DNA of 26,279 nt from an uncultured Collinsella sp. (GTDB lineage: Bacteria > Actinomycetota > Coriobacteriia > Coriobacteriales > Coriobacteriaceae). The position numbers and the translations under genes are program-made. The stretch is from contig CATWID010000025.1 in the NCBI GenBank assembly GCA_958350755.1, positions 1 to 26,279 on the forward strand, written 5' to 3'. Shown here piece by piece: positions 15,190 through 22,041 of the stretch (position 1 is its first letter; every line of letters begins with the position of its first letter). The notes beneath the pieces were generated by a model that saw only the letters and a program-made list of their open reading frames with translations, did no database searches and was not told the origin of the DNA.

Positions 15190-15312
15190 CTAAGTGAGTA
15201 GGCTTTTTTGGAAATGCCGAGCAGCCGGCAAATTTGCCTCAACAAAACCGCAGGTCATTGACTTGTGTTTTGCCGGTGTGGTCAGGGATTCGGCAAAAGT
15301 CTACTCACTTAG
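15190..15312. repeat. 123-bp nested inverted-repeat element (MITE-like or structured RNA)
   Basis: The ends are exact inverted copies, CTAAGTGAGTAG (15190-15201) and CTACTCACTTAG (15301-15312), extended inward by CTTTT/AAAAG after one mismatch. Inside, GCCGA (15216-15220) pairs with TCGGC (15290-15294), and CCGGCAAA (15225-15232) pairs with TTTGCCGG (15269-15276). The whole element could fold as one interrupted hairpin. There is no coding frame and no obvious target duplication at its borders. Confidence 0.7.
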
Positions 15313-15393
15313 TTTTGCGTGATGCATATTGTCCGCAACGAGACCCCAGCCGGGGTGATTCCATCGCAAATTCCGGTGACCGGGGGCAGCTAA

Positions 15394-16974
15394 TTAGGCG
15401 CCGTATGGGTTGCGGTCGCGTTCGATGCGTTGGCGGATGTGGGCGTACTCGATAATCAGTAGCACCAGGAGTAGGGCCATGATGGCTAGGTAGCTCACCA
15501 CAGCGCCCATCAGACCCAGCAGCTTAATCAGGATCACCGGCACCACCACGCTTACGGCGAAGCAGATCAGGTAGATCTTGGTGACATCGCCGGCGTGGCG
15601 CAACACCGTGATAATGGCATAGATAAAGTCGATTGCCGCGGTGACGCCGCCGGCGACAACCATTAGCAGTGCAAGCGTGCGGTAGCGCTCAAAGTTGAGG
15701 CCGTACATAAAGCTCATGAGGGGAATGCCGTGGCCTGCCATAAATGCGGCGCACGCTCCAGTAATGACTACGATCAGTGCCATAACGGCAACAATAATCA
15801 GATCAAAGCGGCGACGCTTGCGCGGATTCGCCCAAATGCTCGACAGACGTAGGAGCTGCGGTTTATAGATAAATCCAATGCTCAACAAAATGGCCTGCGC
15901 CGGAAAAAACAGTGCATTAAAGTACAGCTGATATTTGTATGCCAGCGTGCCCTCCATCACAAACTTGGGCATGCTCTCGATAAGGTTGAACAGGAACAGC
16001 GCACCAAAGAGCGGGGCGCACTGGACAAACAGGTGGCCAGCCTCGCGCAGACTCATGCGGCGTGATTTTTCGGTTTCGAGCAGGGCGAGCGGGGCGGTGA
16101 CCAGCACGAGCGAGGCAATCGCGGCGATGCCCATGGCCATGGCGGCGATGGGCATGCTGCGCGTGAGGAACAGTGCCACGCTAAAGACCGCGATGACGCC
16201 GACGGATCGTAGCGTTTGGCTCATGCCGGCCAGGTAGAGTTTGTCGGCCTGCTGCAGGCGGCCCTCGTACACGTCGGCAATGCCGTCGATCACCTTATAC
16301 AGGTAGACGCCCAGGCCGATTGTGGCCATCTGCGCATCGTAGCCGCGGGCGCTGCTGTACACCAGGCCGCATGCCAGCGCGAGCGCTCCGCAGAGCCAGC
16401 GGTTGAGCTGGTAGGAGGCGAAGGAGGTCTTTTCGTCGATGTCCGAGACCTGAAAGTTGCGCACGCCGTAGTTGCACGCGATCATGATGAGCGTGCCGGT
16501 GACAAAGGCGATGGAGAATTTGCCAGCCTCCTCGGCGCCCACGAGCTGTGTGGACACGATGGTGAGCAACGGAAACACCATGCCCCACACGGCGGTGCCC
16601 AGGGTATTCCAAAGGTAGTCGCGACGGGTGGCGTGATCTTCGTACTCGGCTTCTTGCGTGGAGAAGCCGCCGCCGTAGACGGCTCCGAGCAGGCGGTTCC
16701 ACCAGGCATTGACCATGCGGTGGATGGGGCCGGGTTGGCGATCGCGCTCGCGACGACGGCGTGTGGCCTGGCTGCTGTCGGGACCGCCGGCGTTACGTTG
16801 GCTTAGTTCTTGGATTCGCGCGAGCTCCTCGGCGGTGTGCGATGCGGGGAACAGGCCGTTCTCGATGCGTCCGCCCTGGGCCTTTGCGGTGCCGCTGCTC
16901 GCTATGGCGGGGTCGGCGACGCCATTGCGGCGGGCGATGGCGCGGCGGATGCTATCGAGGGGCGTGATGCTCAA
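15394..16974 (-). CDS. polysaccharide flippase-like membrane protein (MATE/Wzx-type)
   Basis: A 526-residue protein with a soluble, Arg- and Ser-rich N-terminal region of about 110 residues, then a helix-rich domain with about 12-14 hydrophobic segments. DYLWNTLGTAVWGMVFPLLT and the later FGALFLFNLIESMPKF are typical of Wzx/RfbX-type O-antigen and teichoic acid flippases, which move lipid-linked glycans across the inner membrane. The substrate is unknown. I place the start at a TTG (16974) because AGAAAGGA lies seven bases upstream and a TATACT promoter box lies just beyond; the frame stays open further upstream but runs through a repeat hairpin. No glycosyltransferase cluster surrounds it. 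The long disordered N-terminus is unusual for Wzx. Confidence 0.72.
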   Translation of the reverse strand: MSITPLDSIRRAIARRNGVADPAIASSGTAKAQGGRIENGLFPASHTAEELARIQELSQRNAGGPDSSQATRRRRERDRQPGPIHRMVNAWWNRLLGAVYGGGFSTQEAEYEDHATRRDYLWNTLGTAVWGMVFPLLTIVSTQLVGAEEAGKFSIAFVTGTLIMIACNYGVRNFQVSDIDEKTSFASYQLNRWLCGALALACGLVYSSARGYDAQMATIGLGVYLYKVIDGIADVYEGRLQQADKLYLAGMSQTLRSVGVIAVFSVALFLTRSMPIAAMAMGIAAIASLVLVTAPLALLETEKSRRMSLREAGHLFVQCAPLFGALFLFNLIESMPKFVMEGTLAYKYQLYFNALFFPAQAILLSIGFIYKPQLLRLSSIWANPRKRRRFDLIIVAVMALIVVITGACAAFMAGHGIPLMSFMYGLNFERYRTLALLMVVAGGVTAAIDFIYAIITVLRHAGDVTKIYLICFAVSVVVPVILIKLLGLMGAVVSYLAIMALLLVLLIIEYAHIRQRIERDRNPYGA

Positions 16975-17002
16975 AGCGGAGTCCTTTCTATTGCTACGCT
17001 CT

Positions 17003-17008
17003 AGTATA
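17003..17008 (-). promoter_or_regulatory. -10 box of the flippase-like gene
   Basis: TATACT on the minus strand, with transcription expected near 16996 and the SD shortly after. No good -35 is visible at the usual distance. It supports the TTG start at 16974. Confidence 0.4.
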
Positions 17009-17084
17009 GACGCGACGGTGTTCGTTCGTGTTTTTGAACAGGTTGTTCGATAATTTCGGCGGCGCCATTCAGTAGACGGCATTT

Positions 17085-17135
17085 GGGGACGTTCCTTATG
17101 TGCCGGCACTTTGGGAACGTCCCTAAGTGCCGGCA
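17085..17135. repeat. tandem 27-bp repeat with two mutually exclusive hairpins
   Basis: Two imperfect direct copies of a GGGAC-CGTTCC/AACGTCC-TTATG/CTAAG-TGCCGGCA unit. Hairpin one pairs GGGACGTTCC (17086-17095) with GGAACGTCCC (17114-17123). Hairpin two pairs TGCCGGCACTT (17101-17111) with AAGTGCCGGCA (17125-17135). The two overlap, so only one can form at a time. The unit resembles REP-type elements. Confidence 0.7.
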
Positions 17136-17236
17136 TCCGGGGTCGCTCCTTGGTTGTTGCCTGTTCAAGAGTGTCTCTAACGACTAGGCCGCTTGCCTGC
17201 GATTTTTGACCGTTGGGCGGGCGCTTCGCCGTTGCC

Positions 17237-17252
17237 GCAAAAACGTTTTTGC
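17237..17252. promoter_or_regulatory. 16-bp perfect palindrome upstream of pckA
   Basis: GCAAAAACGTTTTTGC is a perfect inverted repeat with the central CG typical of LacI/GalR-family operators. It lies 75 bases before the pckA ATG; a possible -10 (TACAAC, 17261-17266) follows at once. Regulation by carbon source through a LacI-type protein is inferred. Confidence 0.45.
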
Positions 17253-17326
17253 ATATCGGGTACAACGGGCTTTACGTGAGTAAAGTGCGCGCCGCGTCCA
17301 CGTGCCGCGTTTTTAAAGGAGGCCCC

Positions 17327-18997
17327 ATGCCTGGTGTTACCCCTGCAGAAGTTCTGTCCAACTTTGGCATTACGCTGGTCGAAGACCCCGCCGAGAACCA
17401 GCCCCGCCTACTGGTTGACCTGCCGGCAGCCGAGCTTGTCGAGCATGCCATCCGCCGCAACGAAGGTCGCATGGCCTCCAACGGCGCGCTGGTGATCGAG
17501 ACGGGGGAGCGTACCGGACGTTCGCCCAACGACCGCTTTATCGCCGACACGCCCGACGCGCACGACAAGATCGCCTGGGGCGCGGTCAACCGCCCGCTTT
17601 CGATCGAGAGCTACGAGACCATCAAGGCCGGCATCGTCGACTATCTCAACGAGCGCGATGTGTTCGTCACCCGCGGCATGGCCGGCGCCGACCGCAACCA
17701 CACGCGTCGACTGCTCGTCGCCTGCGAGCGTGCCAGTCAGGCACTCTTCATTAAGCAGATGCTCGCCCGCCCGCTTGCCCGTGAAATCGCGCGCACCGGC
17801 GAGCCGGACTTCTGCGTGCTCGCCGCGCCGGGCTACCAGTGCGATCCTGCCATCAAGGGCCTCAACTCCAGCGCCGCTGTGGTCATCAACTTCCAGGAGC
17901 GCGTGATTTTGGTCGCGGGTACCGGCTACTCCGGCGAGATCAAAAAGTCCATCTTCAGCGTCATGAATTACCTGCTGCCCGTCGAGGACGACGTGCTGCC
18001 CATGCATTGCTCGGCCAGCATGGATCCCGTCACGCACGAGACCGCGGTGTTCTTTGGCCTGTCGGGCACCGGCAAGACCACGCTTTCGGCCAACCCCACG
18101 CGCCTGCTGATCGGCGATGACGAGCACGGCTGGTCCGACATGGGCATCTTCAACATCGAGGGCGGCTGCTATGCCAAGTGCGAGGGCTTGGATGCGTTCC
18201 ACGAGCCCGAGATCTTCAACGCTGTTCGCTTTGGCGCCATCTGCGAAAACGTGGTGCTCGACGAGGGCCGCAAGCCCAACTACGATGATATTTCGATTAC
18301 GCACAACACGCGCGTGGCCTATCCCGTCGAGCATATTCCCAACGCGTGGACCAAGGGCATGGGCACCACTCCCAGCGTCGTGCTGTTTTTGACCTGCGAT
18401 GCCTTTGGCGTGCTGCCGCCCATCTCGCGCCTGACGGCCGATGCCGCCATGTACCATTTTGTGACGGGCTTTACGGCCAAGATCCCCGGCACCGAGGTCG
18501 GCGTCACCGAGCCCACGCCCACGTTCTCCTCGCTGTTCGGAGAGCCGTTTATGCCGCTCGATCCCATGGTCTACGCCAAGATGCTCGGCGAGCGTATCGC
18601 CGACGGACGCACCCGCGTCTATCTGGTCAACACCGGCTGGATTGGCGGCGGTTATGGCGTGGGCCATCGCATCGAGCTTGCCTACACGCGCGCCCTGGTG
18701 GCCCGCGCCCTCGACGGTACCATCGAGGACAGCGAGTTCGTGCACGACGATATCTTTAATGTCGACATTCCCACTACGTGCCACGGTGTGCCCGACGGCA
18801 TCCTGGTACCGCGCCAGTACTGGCAGAGCACCGCGCGCTACGACGAGGCCGCGCACAACCTGGCGGTGATGTTCGAGGAGAACTTCGAGAAGAAGTACTC
18901 GCACCTGCCCGAGTCCGTCAAAGCCGCCGGCCCGCGCGCCCAGGTGTCCGCCGAGGCCCGCCATCGCGGCCGCGGACTGCTGGGACTCCGCCACTAG
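17327..18997 (+). CDS. pckA: phosphoenolpyruvate carboxykinase (ATP)
   Basis: A 556-residue cytoplasmic enzyme interconverting oxaloacetate + ATP with PEP + CO2 + ADP. In fermenting anaerobes it often runs toward oxaloacetate and conserves energy. The substrate arginine segment GERTGRSPNDRF lies at 60-71. A kinase P-loop, GLSGTGKTTLSA, lies at 244-255. LIGDDEHGWSD (261-271) carries the metal-binding aspartate of kinase-2. The C-terminal half has the ATP-PEPCK blocks TGFTAKIPGTEVGVTEPTP and NTGWIGGGYG. AAAGGAGG precedes the ATG. Its extra-long C-terminal tail (residues about 535-556, SAEARHRGRGLLGLRH) is basic and unusual. It is monocistronic, with a palindrome in its promoter region and a repeat hairpin terminator after it. 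Confidence 0.96.
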   Translation: MPGVTPAEVLSNFGITLVEDPAENQPRLLVDLPAAELVEHAIRRNEGRMASNGALVIETGERTGRSPNDRFIADTPDAHDKIAWGAVNRPLSIESYETIKAGIVDYLNERDVFVTRGMAGADRNHTRRLLVACERASQALFIKQMLARPLAREIARTGEPDFCVLAAPGYQCDPAIKGLNSSAAVVINFQERVILVAGTGYSGEIKKSIFSVMNYLLPVEDDVLPMHCSASMDPVTHETAVFFGLSGTGKTTLSANPTRLLIGDDEHGWSDMGIFNIEGGCYAKCEGLDAFHEPEIFNAVRFGAICENVVLDEGRKPNYDDISITHNTRVAYPVEHIPNAWTKGMGTTPSVVLFLTCDAFGVLPPISRLTADAAMYHFVTGFTAKIPGTEVGVTEPTPTFSSLFGEPFMPLDPMVYAKMLGERIADGRTRVYLVNTGWIGGGYGVGHRIELAYTRALVARALDGTIEDSEFVHDDIFNVDIPTTCHGVPDGILVPRQYWQSTARYDEAAHNLAVMFEENFEKKYSHLPESVKAAGPRAQVSAEARHRGRGLLGLRH

Positions 18998-19012
18998 CGT
19001 CGCCTCAGGCCC

Positions 19013-19053
19013 AAAACCACCACAAAGGGGACAGTCCCCTTCGTGGTGGTTTT
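19013..19053 (+). repeat. CCACCACAAAGG hairpin repeat, copy 2 (pckA terminator)
   Basis: AAAACCACCAC and GTGGTGGTTTT flank an AAGGGGA/TCCCCTT inner stem, with one mismatched pair and a 3-base loop. The TTTT tail suits termination of pckA. This is the only copy with GGGGACAGTCCCC in the centre instead of GGTGCCTGTCCCC. Confidence 0.88.
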
Positions 19054-19080
19054 ACTCACGCGAATGACTCGGGTTACAAT
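19051..19080 (+). promoter_or_regulatory. candidate promoter for the structured leader
   Basis: TTTACT (19051-19056) and TACAAT (19075-19080) are 18 bases apart. The -10 is good and the -35 is fair. It overlaps the T tail of the preceding terminator. Confidence 0.45.
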
Positions 19081-19190
19081 ACGCCTGACATATCGCCCCC
19101 TTCTCCGGATGGGGGCAGCGTAAGCGCTCTTGTGGCGGCACCGTAGGACTTTGAAGGTGGCCGCTGTGAGGGCGCTTTTTGTTTAGGCGT
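19081..19190 (+). ncRNA. structured leader or small RNA upstream of the B3/B4-domain gene
   Basis: ACGCCTGA (19081-19088) pairs with TTAGGCGT (19183-19190) and encloses two hairpins. The first is GCCCCC/GGGGGC around TTCTCCGGAT. The second is a long stem from AGCGCTC to GGGCGCT with many G-U pairs, ending in TTTTTGTTT like an intrinsic terminator. Terminator and closing stem overlap, as in transcriptional attenuators. I do not recognise a known riboswitch class. It may instead be a free small RNA. The Coriobacteriia-linked Collinsella-1 motif would be worth comparing. Confidence 0.45.
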
Positions 19191-19224
19191 CTGGACTCGG
19201 GCGTCCGCTATGAAGGGAGAACAT

Positions 19225-19944
19225 ATGAAGAGTTTCGTTGCCGAGGATTCGTTTTGGGAGCTGTTTCCGCAGGCGGCTATCGGCGTCGTGGGTGTAAAGG
19301 GCATGAAGCCCGCGGCTCAGATTCCCCAGGAGGACGTGGGTGCAATCGCCGCGCTGCTTGACCGCGCCAACATCGATGCGGAGCGCCATCTGACCAGCGA
19401 TACCATCAGCGAGAACGCGCCGGTCAAGGCATGGCGCGAGGCCTATCGCCTGTTCAAGACCAAGAAGGGCGCGCGTTGCTCAGTTGAGAACCTGCTCAAG
19501 CGCGTGCTCAAAGGCAAGCCGGTCGGCCACATCACGCCGGCGGTGGATATCTACAACACGATTTCGTTGACTTATGCGCTGCCCGTTGGCGGTGAGGATT
19601 TGCATGCTATTGAGGGCAATCTGCGCCTGACGGTGACCGACGGCGGCGACGCGTTCTTGCCACTTGGCGAGGAGGCGGATGATCCGACGCTGCCCGGCGA
19701 GCTTGCCTATATCGACGATGCAGGCGCCGTGTGCCGCTGCTGGAACTGGCGCGATGGCGTTCGCACGGCGCTGTCCGACGATTCGGCCGATGCGTTCCTG
19801 GCGATTGAGTGCGTAGAGCCCGAGCGCATGGGGGATTGCCAGGCTGCGATCGATCGCCTCGCTGAGCTGCTCGAGCGGTATTTGGGAGCGACGGTTGTCG
19901 TTAAGACGCTTGTGACCCGCGACAATCCTTGCGTGGAGTTATAG
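19225..19944 (+). CDS. B3/B4-domain protein (PheT editing-domain-like)
   Basis: A 239-residue free-standing protein of the B3/B4 tRNA-binding domain type, the fold that forms the editing module in the beta chain of phenylalanyl-tRNA synthetase. Recognisable blocks are ARCSVENLLKRVLKGKP and TPAVDIYNTISLTYALPVGG, followed by LRLTVTDGGDAFLPLG and a C-terminal YLGATVVVKTLVTRDNP. Stand-alone members may hydrolyse misacylated tRNA or bind aminoacyl nucleotides, but most are uncharacterised. I start at ATG 19225, with GGGAG six bases upstream, rather than the in-frame ATG at 19210, which would place the SD inside the coding region. A structured, terminator-bearing leader lies upstream and a repeat hairpin lies downstream. 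Confidence 0.8.
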   Translation: MKSFVAEDSFWELFPQAAIGVVGVKGMKPAAQIPQEDVGAIAALLDRANIDAERHLTSDTISENAPVKAWREAYRLFKTKKGARCSVENLLKRVLKGKPVGHITPAVDIYNTISLTYALPVGGEDLHAIEGNLRLTVTDGGDAFLPLGEEADDPTLPGELAYIDDAGAVCRCWNWRDGVRTALSDDSADAFLAIECVEPERMGDCQAAIDRLAELLERYLGATVVVKTLVTRDNPCVEL

Positions 19945-19969
19945 CAACGCCTAAAACTTATTGAGGTTC

Positions 19970-20008
19970 AAACCACCACAAAGGTGCCTGTCCCCTTTGT
20001 GGTGGTTT
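19970..20008 (+). repeat. CCACCACAAAGG hairpin repeat, copy 3
   Basis: AAACCACCACAAAGG (19970-19984) pairs perfectly with CCTTTGTGGTGGTTT (19994-20008), followed by TT. The loop is GC-rich and contains GTGCCTGTC. It lies 26 bases past the B3/B4 gene stop and probably terminates it. Confidence 0.88.
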
Positions 20009-20025
20009 TTATGTTGATGGGTTAA

Positions 20026-20040
20026 CAAATCGGATATTTG
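20026..20040. promoter_or_regulatory. inverted repeat upstream of the MarR gene
   Basis: CAAAT and ATTTG arms around CGGAT, 73 bases before the MarR-type start. The spacing and A/T-rich arms suit a MarR-family autoregulatory operator, but no direct support exists. Confidence 0.3.
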
Positions 20041-20112
20041 GGTACGGGTGTTGCCTTGTGCGGCTAAGATGTTTACCCGTTAGCATCATGTAAGCGAAAG
20101 GCGGTCGTCACC

Positions 20113-20562
20113 ATGCAGCAGAACGACGAGACACGTTTTGAGGACTTTGTCGGACTGATCAGCGGCCTCTACAAGGAGATTCAGCGCATCAAGACGTCCG
20201 AAGGCGCAAGGCTCGGCCTTAAGGGCTCCGATGTCATGTGCCTGTACTATCTTGAGCGCAGCAAGGACGGCCTGACTGGCGCCGACCTCGCCCGCATGGC
20301 CGGCGTTACCCGTGCCGCCGTTTCGCGCACACTGGCTCATCTGGAGGAGGGCGGCTACGTCGAGGTTGACGACTCGGGTGATGCGGCCGTCAAGTACCGT
20401 GCTCCGGTGCGCCTGACTGCTCTGGGCGGCGAGAGCATGAGCGAGGCCGATCGCATCATTCGCGATGTGCTCGATACCACCGGCAAGGCCATGGGCGTGG
20501 AGCAGCGCGAGCAGATGTATGCGTCGCTGCGCACGATCCTCAGCACCCTGCGCGAGATTTAG
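20113..20562 (+). CDS. MarR-family transcriptional regulator
   Basis: A 149-residue winged-helix regulator. Residues 37-105 carry the wHTH: GLKGSDVMCLYYLERS, the positioning helix GLTGADLARMAGVTRAAVSRTLAHLEEGGYV (the recognition helix is near 65-80), and a wing around DDSGDAAVKYRAPVRLT. The flanking helices (1-35 and 112-149) form the dimer interface. MarR proteins bind palindromes near their own promoters and release them on binding small molecules. The next gene, degV, lies 119 bases downstream on the same strand and is a plausible target. No efflux pump or catabolic gene adjoins. The SD is moderate (GAAAGG about 11 bases before the ATG). Confidence 0.88.
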   Translation: MQQNDETRFEDFVGLISGLYKEIQRIKTSEGARLGLKGSDVMCLYYLERSKDGLTGADLARMAGVTRAAVSRTLAHLEEGGYVEVDDSGDAAVKYRAPVRLTALGGESMSEADRIIRDVLDTTGKAMGVEQREQMYASLRTILSTLREI

Positions 20563-20681
20563 AGCCGCGCTGGCACTATCTTTCAGCCAACAACTGCATC
20601 GTCCCGTTTGAGCGCGCACGCCGCGCCGGGACATTGTTGTCAAAATTCCCTGCGCGAGACCTGCGCAAGAAAGGATTCGCT

Positions 20682-21536
20682 ATGTCCGTCCGCATTATTA
20701 CCGATTCCGCCAGCGATATGTCTCCGACGGAGCACCCCGCTCTGCGTGTTCTGCCGCTGTCCGTCACCTTTGGCGCCGATGTGTACATGGATGGCGTCGA
20801 CATCGATCACCAACGCTTTTACGAGATGCTCGTGGAGCGTGATGAGCTGCCCAAGACCGGTCAGGTCAACCCGTACGCCTTTTCGCAGGCGATTGCCGAG
20901 GTTCGTGAGGCCGGCGACGAGGCGGTGATTATTACCGTGGGTGCCAAGCTTTCGGGCACCAACCAGAGTGCTCGCACCGCACTTGCCGAGGCGCCGGGCG
21001 GCGACGTGTATGTGGTGGATAGCAACAACGTCACCCTGGGCGAGCGCGTGCTGGTCGAGTATGCGCTGCGCTTGGTGGACGAGGGCCAGGGCGCGGCTCA
21101 GGTTGCGGCGGCTGTCGAGGCCGTTCGCGACCGCGTGGTGGTCATCGGTTTGCTTGAGACGCTGGAGTACCTGGTGCGCGGAGGCCGCTTGTCTGCTGCG
21201 GCCGGCGCCGTGGGTACGCTACTCAACGTGAAGCCTGTTGTGGCCGCCGAGGATGGCCTGATCGTGCAACTGGGTAAGGCGCGCGGTTCCAAGAACGGTC
21301 GTAACCTGCTCAACCAGAAGGTCGAAAAGGCGGGCGGCATCGACTTTTCCATGCCGCTGGCGCTCGGCTATACGGGCCTTTCGGATGCGGTGCTCAAGAA
21401 GTATATCGAGGACAGTGCGGCGCTGTGGGCTGGCCATGCCGAGAGCGAGCTGCCCATCCACACCATTGGCGCCACTATCGGCACCCACGTGGGCCCCGGC
21501 GCCGTAGCCGTAGCCTTCTTCCGCCCCGCCAACTAG
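20682..21536 (+). CDS. DegV-family fatty acid-binding protein
   Basis: A 284-residue soluble protein. It starts VRIITDSASD, has PKTGQVNP (57-64) and GAKLSGTNQSA (87-97), then VDSNNVTLG, LEYLVRGGRLSAAAGAVGTL (about 166-185) and a C-terminal GATIGTHVGPGAVAV. All are blocks of the DegV/FakB family, which binds one fatty acid and hands it to the FakA kinase for phosphorylation in phospholipid synthesis. Whether this copy is a FakB is not certain; no kinase is adjacent. The ATG has GAAAGGA five bases upstream. It may be regulated by the MarR gene just upstream, the two having the same orientation. A repeat hairpin ends the transcript. Confidence 0.92.
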   Translation: MSVRIITDSASDMSPTEHPALRVLPLSVTFGADVYMDGVDIDHQRFYEMLVERDELPKTGQVNPYAFSQAIAEVREAGDEAVIITVGAKLSGTNQSARTALAEAPGGDVYVVDSNNVTLGERVLVEYALRLVDEGQGAAQVAAAVEAVRDRVVVIGLLETLEYLVRGGRLSAAAGAVGTLLNVKPVVAAEDGLIVQLGKARGSKNGRNLLNQKVEKAGGIDFSMPLALGYTGLSDAVLKKYIEDSAALWAGHAESELPIHTIGATIGTHVGPGAVAVAFFRPAN

Positions 21537-21547
21537 CTTTCCGGTCA

Positions 21548-21586
21548 AAACCACCACAAAGGTGCCTGTCCCCTTTTTGGTGGTTT
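21548..21586 (+). repeat. CCACCACAAAGG hairpin repeat, copy 4
   Basis: AAACCACCACAAAGG pairs with CCTTTTTGGTGGTTT, one mismatch in 15. The central loop GTGCCTGTC is as in copies 3 and 5. It lies 11 bases past the degV stop. Confidence 0.85.
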
Positions 21587-21615
21587 ATGCTGGTTTGGGT
21601 TGAAGGGAGCGAGCA

Positions 21616-21936
21616 ATGGCGTCTGAGGGCTTTTTTGAGCGGGTGTACGAGGTGGTCGAGCAGATCCCCGAAGGGATGGTCGCCACGTACGGCCAGGTGG
21701 CGCTGCTCGCCGGTCGTCCACGAAGTGCGCGGTACGTGGGGTATGCCCTGCATAGCAATCCGCGCCCTGGTCAGATTCCCTGCCATCGTGTGGTGTTTGC
21801 CGATGGCCGCATTTGCGAGGGCTTTGCGTTTGGCGGCCCCGACGCTCAGCGCGAGCTCCTGCTGGGGGAGGGCGTAGCGTTTACCGATCCCATGCACGTT
21901 GACCTTGCTGTCAGCCGTTGGCCGGCCGGGCTCTAG
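21616..21936 (+). CDS. small MGMT-family protein (O6-alkylguanine DNA alkyltransferase domain only)
   Basis: A 106-residue protein that consists only of the DNA-binding and active-site domain of O6-methylguanine-DNA methyltransferases. Blocks present: VYEVVEQIPEGMVATYGQVA (HTH region), VGYALHSNP, and IPCHRVV with the acceptor Cys at residue 56. Similar stand-alone small proteins are usually alkyltransferase-like (ATL) proteins that have Trp at this position and cannot transfer. Here the Cys remains, so a real, if minimal, repair activity is possible. The N-terminal domain of Ada/Ogt is missing. The SD AAGGGAGCGAGC precedes the ATG. It lies between two repeat hairpins and is transcribed alone. 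Confidence 0.85.
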   Translation: MASEGFFERVYEVVEQIPEGMVATYGQVALLAGRPRSARYVGYALHSNPRPGQIPCHRVVFADGRICEGFAFGGPDAQRELLLGEGVAFTDPMHVDLAVSRWPAGL

Positions 21937-21951
21937 CAGCTCGCTCGTGCC

Positions 21952-21992
21952 AAAACCACCACAAAGGTGCCTGTCCCCCTTGTGGTGGTTTT
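21952..21992 (+). repeat. CCACCACAAAGG hairpin repeat, copy 5
   Basis: AAAACCACCACAAAGG pairs with CCCTTGTGGTGGTTTT, one mismatch. TTTT follows the stem. It lies 15 bases past the MGMT-like stop and looks like its terminator. Confidence 0.87.
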
Positions 21993-22041
21993 AGTTTACC
22001 GGGGTTAACTTATGGAGAAGGTGTGACGGCGTATTTTGCCG

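Noticed and set aside
15190..15312. Insertion sequence
   Set aside because: Inverted ends are present, but the element has no transposase frame and no target duplication at its borders, so it can at most be a non-autonomous element.
16975..17265. Extension of the flippase gene upstream to 17265
   Set aside because: The extra 97 codons run through the promoter box and the tandem repeat, and have no SD. The TTG at 16974 has a good one.
17408..18994. A 528-codon minus-strand frame across pckA
   Set aside because: It is antisense to a gene with a P-loop and full-length PEPCK blocks, has no motif of its own, and lacks a ribosome-binding site.
19120..19190. T-box leader for the B3/B4 gene
   Set aside because: A TGGCGGCACCG fragment loosely recalls the T-box sequence, but the leader is too short and has no visible specifier loop or stem I.
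4851..21992. CRISPR array made of the CCACCACAAAGG repeats
   Set aside because: The copies are kilobases apart at gene ends with no regular spacers and no cas genes.
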